Positions 56,665 through 64,000 of a DNA stretch of 64,000 nucleotides are shown here, in pieces. The position numbers were made by a program, and so were the translations under genes. The first letter of the stretch is position 1; each line of letters begins with the position of its first letter. The notes under the pieces are model-generated. The model was not told the origin of the DNA and ran no database searches. It saw only the letters and a program-made list of their open reading frames with translations. Source of the DNA: Vulpes vulpes (Eukaryota > Chordata > Mammalia > Carnivora > Canidae); NCBI RefSeq assembly GCF_048418805.1, contig NC_132791.1:79166501-79230500 (forward strand), written 5' to 3'.

Positions 56665-58943
56665 TTCTTAGTTTTAGTATCTCTGATTTAACATGTTTTT
56701 CTTTAATCCTCGAATACTTGTTTGGCATATATAATTAAATTGGGGTGTCATATTTCAGTTATTTTCATGGCTGGTTCTTTGGAGGGAGGAATTTTATCAA
56801 GTGCAATGTTTTGGTACTAAAGGGGCCAAGGGCAGACCACCACTTGGCATGAAAATTATTTTGATTGAAAAAGCCAGCCAAACCCAAGAGATTCAGGAAA
56901 AGCCCTTTACCTCCCACAACTGCCTAAAAAGAATGTAGATAGAGGTCATTCTCCAGGAAGAGAGCTGTCACCATGGATAAGTACATTATGGTATGAAGTA
57001 GGTATGGTGGATAGGGAGGAACCTAGCAAGGCCTGTTAATCAAAGTCCTCTATGCCCTGTTGTTTCTGAGTGGCCCAGCAAACATTTGTGTACCAAACAT
57101 TTACTAGTTTTCATTTTTCTCGAGGATTGCATGCTTTCTCTTCGAACTCCCAGACCCCTACTCCCTTCTCCTTGGTTGAGGATGACATCTGTACCTCATT
57201 TTGCCTGGCTGTTTTTGGAAATTTCCATGTCTGTATTGATTCCCTGTACGTATGACATTAAATTTTATTTCCTTCTGTCTCATGTCATGTCAATTTGATT
57301 CTTAGTCCAGCTAGAAGGCTCTTGAAGAGCAGAGTAAATCCCTTCTCCCCAACACTTCTGAGTTCTGTGTTTTGCTCTCCTAGGAGCACTGTGTGGTGAA
57401 TGGTGCTGACTTACATCTCTGCAGTCTGTGGATGGACCAGGGAGTTCAAAATTGTCCTCTCCTCTCAGTTAACCAAGCTCTCTGTTTTCAGTGGCTTGTT
57501 CTTTTTGGAAGGAGGTGGAATATCATTGATCCTATTTTATGTTTTCTTTCCTTCTCTTCTCTTTTCTTTCTGTCACTTCATTTCCTTCTCTTGCTTTTTC
57601 CCCCCTTTCACCACCCTTATTCCTAAAGACACTTTTCCTTTTTGATCCTTTGGGTCCCACAAACAATCCTCTGAAATGCTGCCCCCTTGAGTCCTGTATA
57701 TGTTTAAGTCTGTTGCTTAAAGTCAGTGCCCTGATCTGCTAGGACTTTTTTGCAGTGTTTTCATACTTAGGATCTGAGTGTGATTTCAGGTTCATCTTAC
57801 GTCCTTTATTCCCCTCATCATGGTTCACAATCTGTCCAGGCTTCTCTTAGCTATATGCAAGGGTTGTTTGGGGTCTCAGAATAGAAATATCTTAAAAACT
57901 CCTGTTTACTTTTCTACTCAAAGATATTTGAGTTTGTGATGTAAAAAAGATAACCACAGGCCCAAAATGGAACCACTTAGGCCAGGTCGCCAAACTGGGG
58001 CATAATACCTAAGCTAACAGGCAGTTTCAACCTTTCCTGGAAATCTAGTCTTCACCAGTCAGGCAGGAATTTTCTGGTCTGTGCACATGGGCCCTCTCAG
58101 TCACCCAAAGGAAGATGAGGTAATATGCATGGTTAAGACCCCTCTTCTACCCCCTAAGGGAAGGTGACATTGCTGGAAACAATAACTTCTTTTCTTTTGC
58201 CAATAACCTTTTGCCCCACACTTTTTCCAATAGAAACCTTCCATTTTGTACATCTCAAGGGAATCTCTCTACTTGTTGGATATGTGCTGCCAATCCACAC
58301 GTTGCTTAAGAAAAGCCAATTAGATCCTCACATTTATTCAGTTGAATTTTTGTTTTTCAGAGTGATGTTCTCTATTTTTTAGTCATGCCAAAGATCTGGG
58401 CTCCTTCTTCCTCTAGTTGATCTGTAGGGATTTTGGAGTGTGTTTGGTGAGGGTGTGGGTGAGGGTATAATTTAGGTACCCACTCTTAAATTGGCTTCTT
58501 TGGACTTTATAATGAAATATCATACCTCTGGCATCATAATACATTTTAATTATTATTTTCTTTAAAAATATAAGCTTTCTTTCAACTATTTATCCTTATA
58601 TAGGAACTGTGGAACTTATCATGACAAAATTTTCCATTAAAAGATAATCATATGATACTTTAACATTAAAAAAAATGATATTCTTACAATATTAAAATCT
58701 TTGTATCCAGGAACATGAACACCTCATTTATTTAATTTTCATTTATTCTGCTGTAAAGAAGCATATGTTATTGATAATGATCACATAGGTGATATTTGAT
58801 AGCAATTTGTAATAGATATTGATATTATATTTGTGTGATTTTCAAAATGACTTTTTTTCATCTTTTTAAAATAAATATAGTGCATTGCACTATAGGTAGG
58901 AAACATATTATTACCATCCCATTTAACAATGATAAGTTAAATA
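56665..58943. other. unassigned non-coding DNA
   Basis: About 2.3 kb with no recognised family. CT-rich at 57540-57640. Overlapping ORFs at 57070-57742 follow base composition and lack domains. Confidence 0.45.
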
Positions 58944-58952
58944 CCAGAAAAT

Positions 58953-59142
58953 TTATTTATTTATAAATATTTATTTATTTATTTATTCATGAGAGACACA
59001 GAGAGAGAGAGAGGCAGAGACATAGGCAGAGGGAGAAATAGGCTCCCTGCAAGGAGCCCAATGTGGGACTTGATCCAGGACCCTGGGATCAGGCCCTGAG
59101 CTGAAGGCAGACGCTCAACCACTGAGCTACGTAGGCGTCCCA
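58953..59142 (-). mobile_element. SINEC, minus strand
   Basis: The tail is expanded to TTTA repeats with one TAAATA interruption. Body 'ataggctccctgcaaggagc' and reversed head 'ccactgagctacgtaggcgt'. The imperfect flanking repeat is ccagaaaattta versus ccagaagatgttta. Confidence 0.9.
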
Positions 59143-59984
59143 CTGCCAGAAGATGTTTAAGTTCATGGTTATTTGGTGTCATATTTGTGTCTGGGTTCTA
59201 TGTTAACTGCTTTCCAGCTCAATCCTATCTACCATAGAATCATGATTTTAAATTTCTGTATACTAAGTAACCACAGTGAGACATTTTTCAATGTATGTTC
59301 TATGATCATTTTATTTCTAGATATTATTTGTTTTTTCGCCTGTGTATAGCTGATATTTGCATATATATTTATCACTCTGTGTGTTTCCATAACACAAATG
59401 TTTACCCTAATGCATTGCCTAATATTTGTTGAATGAATAAAGTTAATATCATTTTAAGGTCAGAGCTCAGTAAGTAATATATAAAAAGAACTTATCTACA
59501 GTAATATTGAATAGTCTTGCCATTTTTGTCTAAAAGATCGTGTAAACATCTTTTTCTATGTCACAATCTTTCTCTGCTCTTTACTTTCTATCAATTTCTC
59601 TCTGTTTCTCTCTCTTCCTTTTCTTATCTCCCATTTCTTGCCCTCCTGGGGTCCCTTCTTCTGTCTTTTTACTTTTAAACAGAAATACCATTAGTGATAA
59701 AAATAAATAAATCTTGAATTTTTAAGTGAGGCTTGGGCTCAATAGAAATTGTCAGCCCTTTCAGATCATTTCATGTTTATGTAGTAAAAAAATTGTAATT
59801 ATAGAAATTTTCAGTTGAGGACTGATTTCCAAATATAATGGATAATGGAAAAATAATGCAACTTTACTCTTCTGAAGTATAAGAACAGATTATCCTATGC
59901 AGCTATAGCCAACACTCAAGTATGGTTGGTATTTAATAGTGAGGAGAAATATTTTAAAACCCTTACATTACTGAATGTCCACTC
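59143..59984. other. unassigned DNA with a small L2-tail-like patch
   Basis: 'gcctaatatttgttgaatga' near 59424 resembles the end of L2. Otherwise nothing is identified. Confidence 0.4.
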
Positions 59985-60125
59985 TACATTAGGTACAGAA
60001 TCAGTCAATTTCACATTATCAGATTTATTCCTTGTAATAATTCTCTGTTTTGCATGTGAAAAAACTCAAGTTAGGGGAGACTAATCACCATGCAGGGGGT
60101 CACTTGAGAGGTCAGTGAAGGATTT
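59985..60125 (-). mobile_element. MIR relic, minus strand
   Basis: 'attccttgtaataattctct', 'catgtgaaaaaactcaagtt' and 'ggggtcacttgagaggtcag' match reversed MIR. Confidence 0.65.
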
Positions 60126-60786
60126 AGGGATTGAGAGAAGGTGTCTCTTTTACTAAATCTATTCTTTTTCCATCAAAATGTGTGGAAAGGGGTAACTATT
60201 CTGATAAGATCTCTAATTATGGTGTTTGCCTGGGAAAAAAAGAGGGGGTCATCTGTCTATATGCATCTGTCTGTATATATTAGAAGAATTTTCCAAAGAT
60301 AATTTTAGGTAATATTTCATATAATCCTTTCCCCAGTGAAAAGGGAAACAGTCCTTTGAGTACATCTTTATTGAAGTATTTCTTATCTTGTCTGCTGCAG
60401 GCTACAGCATCTAAACCCCTGAAAGTCCCCAATAGATTTTAGGTCTAAATGAATAATGTTTGTCTTCTGTGTTATTACTTTTAGAAAGCAATTTGTGGTG
60501 CACACGTGGCTGGGGACTGTGGGTAACAAGAAATCGTACATTGAGGGAGCAGTATTGCCTGTTACTTGATTTGGTACCTTAAAGCCCAATTTGCAACAAG
60601 GAGGTTGCTTCTCTGCTTTCAGTGCTTTTCTTTATAAGTTTCTTTAATAAATTAACTGTTATTGGCTATATTCACTTATGAAATTTCTGTGTTCAGAATG
60701 TATATACTACATATGGTTAAGTGAGCTAGCAGTTACCATTTAGAAGGAAGGACACAATCTCATTAGTAAGAAGATAGGAAAATCCT
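60126..60786. other. unassigned non-coding DNA
   Basis: No feature is recognised. Confidence 0.45.
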
Positions 60787-60804
60787 AGAAATAATGAACA
60801 TTTA

Positions 60805-60999
60805 AAAAATGATTTTATTTTTATTTGAGAGGGAGAGAGAGAGAGAGTGAGAGAGAGAGCGAGCACAAGCCAGGGGGAAGGGCAGTGGGAGAGGGAGAAG
60901 CAGAATCCCTGCTGAGTCAAGGGGCTCAATCTCAGAGTCCTGGGATCCTTACCAGAGCTGAAGGCAGATACTTAACCAACTGAGCCACCCAGGCGCCCC
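60805..60999 (-). mobile_element. SINEC (older) with perfect 18-bp TSD
   Basis: Reversed tail 'gattttatttttatttgaga', an AG-rich body and the reversed head 'ctgagccacccaggcgcccc'. The TSD agaaataatgaacattta lies at 60787-60804 and 61000-61017 without mismatch. Confidence 0.95.
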
Positions 61000-61017
61000 A
61001 GAAATAATGAACATTTA

Positions 61018-61479
61018 GTGAATCAGCATCTCATAGGTGGTGAGATTTTATTTGGATATATATTTTCATCAACTCTGTTTTAGCTTCACTAAGATATATT
61101 GTCTGCCTTAAATGGTTTCTTTCAGTATAATGGAAATAATTATAATAAACTATTATGGTGGGTAGTTAACATAGATTAGATTTAGTGAAAAGACATATGC
61201 ATATAAATAAATGCAGATTGGTGGAGTAACGTGTATGAAAACAAATATTTTTGAACAAATGGTTTCTTAGAAGCTTAACTCCTTGAAATAATTATTAGGA
61301 TTTGTTACTATAAAAATAGTATTAAGACTCAGTTGATCAGTAGACTCCCTTAAAGAACTTTTATTAAATAAATTACTTGGATTAAACCTGATGTACTCTA
61401 CAGTAAATATGAAGGGAACAGGAAGAAATTTTCCAAATGTCCCTGGTGATTTTGATGACTGACCAAATTAAAGAATAAT
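61018..61479. other. unassigned non-coding DNA
   Basis: No feature is recognised. Confidence 0.45.
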
Positions 61480-61720
61480 TGAAACAATGTCACTTTATTG
61501 AGCACCTGTTATGGGCTACACACTGTATAACACTTTACAAATACTGACTCAATTTGTCTTCATAAAACACTGTGAAATAAATACTGTTTTTTAGTGCCCA
61601 GTTTACAGTAATAACTGAAGTAATAACTGATAACTGAAGCCTAGAGAGGCCAAGTCATGTCCCTAAAATTATAAAGCTAGTTAGAAGGGTGATGGATTGC
61701 TCCAGACCCTGAGCTGTTAA
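61480..61720 (-). mobile_element. MIR relic, minus strand
   Basis: 'tttattgagcacctgttatg', 'caaatactgactcaatttgt', 'gcctagagaggccaagtcat' and 'ataaagctagttagaagggt' give nearly full-length reversed MIR. A small internal slip duplication (taataactgaag / taataactgataactgaag) lies at 61609-61640. Confidence 0.85.
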
Positions 61721-61723
61721 ACA

Positions 61724-61741
61724 GCATATTCGAGTTTATAT

Positions 61742-61780
<39 letters not shown>

Positions 61781-61805
61781 TTATTTTTTTGCATATTTGA
61801 GTTTA
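61724..61805. repeat. 15-bp TSD bracketing a (TTTA)n/T tract only
   Basis: gcatattcgagttta (61724-61738) and gcatatttgagttta (61791-61805) match at 14 of 15. The 52 bases between are only (TTTA)n followed by T7, which is what a SINEC or L1 tail looks like on the minus strand. No SINE body is present. Confidence 0.9.
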
Positions 61806-62990
61806 AAGCACATCACTGTGAAAAAAAATCTTACCATGTTTGGAGTCCACCATTTCCTCATTCCATGACCATGGGTGATGGGATTTTAGTTTGCCTTGTG
61901 GCAGTCTGTAGGAATTAGGATAGAGTCTGATCTTTCAAATGAACAACTGATTGTTTTAATTGTGTAAATAGATGAATCCAGCCTAATAATTAAATTTAAA
62001 TTCATGGTTTTTAACGTTTCCCCCTGGCCTTCAAGTATATGAAGATTGCTATTGATAATTCTACAAATTTCTGTTATATCATCTGGAATGCCTACCTTTT
62101 CTTTCTAGGGGAGACATCAGACAGGGTGACTGTTAAGATAATTTAGAATCTGCTCCAATTAATGAAAAGAATAAAACATTTATGCTCTTTTATATTTTTG
62201 ACTTTTGTGAGTAATGAGTATTCTGCAATACTTCTCACAACTAATAATGATGTGTCCTATGTTTCTTCCCCAGGATAGAGAGCTCCTTCCTGGTTTACCA
62301 ATAGCAGGTACATGGATCTGATTTGGCGGATATGGCTTAATTCAAATGCTTGATTATGTGAACTGACCAGGCAATGGCATCAAAATGCTCAAATCAGTCC
62401 CCCAAAACTCAGTCCTCCCCTCTACTTTGATATGAACAGGAATAGCAGCAACCCTACCTATCCTTCCTCAAGCAATGTGGAGAGGATTTGAAGGAATATA
62501 TTTGGAAGCACTATGCATTTTTTGGAGGAAGTCCAAAATGAAATATTTTCATAATGGGTTCATCTTATCTGACATATTAAAAATAATTCTGACAGTAAGA
62601 GGGCAAAGCTGTCTCATTACTGGATGTTTAATATCAGCCTTTAGCGGCCTCTGGGTAAAGAGCATATTAGCTCAATGTGACACCAGTGGGGAATTGTTTA
62701 ATTATAACAGAATGTAGCACAAAAGATGTGATTATTGCCCCGGAACAGTTGGAGATTCAATTCATTTCTATAGTTTTCCAAAGCTGCTTTTAGTTGCTCT
62801 ACTCACAGAGGCATTCACTGTGGAATGAAGAGTGAGGGTTTAGCTGATCTCACATCACAGCTAAAGAGAAAATGCAGCCCTGGGCGGGGACGGGATGCTC
62901 CCTGCGAAGCTCCTAAAGCCCGTCATAGTGGTCTTCATGGATGCTCACTTGTTCAATACTTCATTGCCCTTCACAACCCTCCAGTTTTCC
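61806..62990. other. unassigned non-coding DNA
   Basis: About 1.2 kb. An 80-codon frame at 62475-62717 has no recognised domain, and no repeat family is named. Confidence 0.45.
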
Positions 62991-63006
62991 CTTAAAGCTT
63001 CTTCTT

Positions 63007-63055
63007 TTTTTTTTAACGCTTTATTATTTTTTAATTTTTATTTATTTATGATAGT

Positions 63056-63098
<43 letters not shown>

Positions 63099-63231
63099 GC
63101 AGAGACACAGGCAGAGGGAGAAGCAGGCTCCATGCACCAGGCGCCTGACGTGGGATTTGATCCCGGGTCTCCAGGATCGCGCCCTGGGCCAAAGGCAGGT
63201 GCCAAACTGTTGCGCCACCCAGGGATCCCCT
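63007..63231 (-). mobile_element. young SINEC_Cf, minus strand
   Basis: Reversed head 'ttgcgccacccagggatccc', B-box region 'gggatttgatcccgggtctc' and an (AC)n(AG)n tract at 63057-63098. The TSD is agcttcttctt (62996-63006 and 63237-63247). It may extend 5 bases further upstream on both sides with two mismatches. Confidence 0.95.
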
Positions 63232-63247
63232 CTTGGAGCTTCTTCTT

Positions 63248-64000
63248 ACACAGATGATTTGTACTAGACCTTCTCACTCTGATAATAAAAATTGGGGGAA
63301 GATGATCTCCTCCAGGCTTGGATGCGGTTTAGTAACCGTCACAAAGGGACCCAACCTTGTTCTTTCCCCTGATGTTCTTTGGGTTGTTTGAGATGACAGT
63401 GATGAGGTTTTCCATTTATTGTATTTGAGGTTGAAAGGAAGTGGGCATGTGGCAGCATGTTCAGGCTTAAAGCAGATAAGAGGTGGGTGCTGCAGTGCAT
63501 GATTGCTGCACTGTCTATATGGGTAGCTCTGTTGCCAGCTCTGAGCAGGTTTTCCTCTGATGCCTTCACTGATAGATTAGAGCTCCTAGTTAACCAAACA
63601 CTGCTCTGGACATAGTTTTGTTTATAACATACAAAGTATCCCCAAAAGACTTATCTACATATTCGCAACACAATGAAATTTATATGAAACAAATGGACAG
63701 AATAAATGCTTCTCAGATTATGTAATGAAGTGGAGAGTCACTATGAAACTAGCTGGATAATTATAGTATCTCTTCAGAAGAGGTCATTTCCTATTTTAAA
63801 CATATATTAAAGTTCCTCCACAAATTATGCAAATTTATGGTGGACTTTACGTATTTATTTGTATTGAACATACCCTTGGGGTTTTTGTCGCATTAAGAAA
63901 TCACATTTTAGATAATAGATAATTTTTATTTTGTGGTTTCTTTTAAGGCTATCTGAAAACTAGGTGTTGTTTTTGACTAATCAGCTTCCTATGACTGGAA
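63248..64000. other. unassigned non-coding DNA
   Basis: A 76-codon minus-strand frame at 63339-63569 has no recognised domain. No repeat family is identified up to the window end. Confidence 0.45.

Noticed and set aside
57393..57742. three overlapping ORFs
   Set aside because: Their Ser/Phe/Leu-rich translations follow the CT-rich base composition; no domain, and frames shadow each other.
62895..63257. 120-codon ORF with (Thr-His)n
   Set aside because: It is antisense to the SINEC_Cf at 63007-63231. The repeat residues come from the AC microsatellite.
1..64000. CRISPR arrays, operons, phage or bacterial mobile elements
   Set aside because: Sequence composition and repeat content are mammalian. 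No regularly spaced repeats with unique spacers and no dense coding are present.

Overview
This window is repeat-rich, gene-poor nuclear DNA from a canid (dog, wolf or fox). The diagnosis rests on about 29 tRNA-derived SINEs of the carnivore SINEC family. Several belong to the canid-type SINEC_Cf subfamily, whose head reads GGGATCCCTGGGTGGCGCAG, and they carry clean target-site duplications (TSDs). Carnivore-type L1 copies support the same conclusion. I found no host protein-coding exon, rRNA, standalone tRNA gene, CpG island, CRISPR array or bacterial-type feature. The window is either intergenic or lies inside a very large intron; the sequence alone does not decide which.

Layout. 0-12 kb: L1M 3' ends, SINEs on both strands, a MaLR LTR relic, a Tigger1-like element with both terminal inverted repeats (8718-9183), and a hAT-type element with an 8-bp TSD and a duplicated terminal repeat (10880-11391). 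12-22 kb: a young 5'-truncated L1 with a perfect 16-bp TSD (12100-13092), several MIR and L2 relics, an old LTR split by a SINE, and microsatellites. 22-30 kb: old LTRs, three short T- or A-rich inserts flanked by direct repeats, and a decayed ERV-L-like provirus 3' half (integrase region, dUTPase-like region, purine tract, LTR; 26690-28115). 30-38 kb: SINEs, an L1MA fragment, a MER5-like relic, an L1 with a 5' inversion typical of twin priming (33613-35064), and a second young L1 with an abnormal 3' tail (37038-38042). 38-50 kb: unassigned DNA, an LTR relic split by a young SINEC_Cf, and two long old L1 fragments (43866-46115 plus strand, 48585-49565 minus strand). 50-64 kb: mostly unassigned AT-rich DNA with L2, MIR, MLT1, L1M and SINE copies, and a (TTTA)n tract bracketed by a TSD (61724-61805).

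Nothing here forms a working gene set. The history is layered retrotransposition: MIR, L2 and DNA transposons first, then MaLR/ERV-L and L1M, then L1MA, then carnivore SINEs and young L1. The most distinctive signals are the apparent tail-only retro-insertions, the L1 whose 3' tail holds a copied piece of its own ORF2, the twin-primed L1 and the duplicated hAT terminus. Family names come from my recollection of consensus sequences, not from a database search. Element edges without a stated TSD are approximate.
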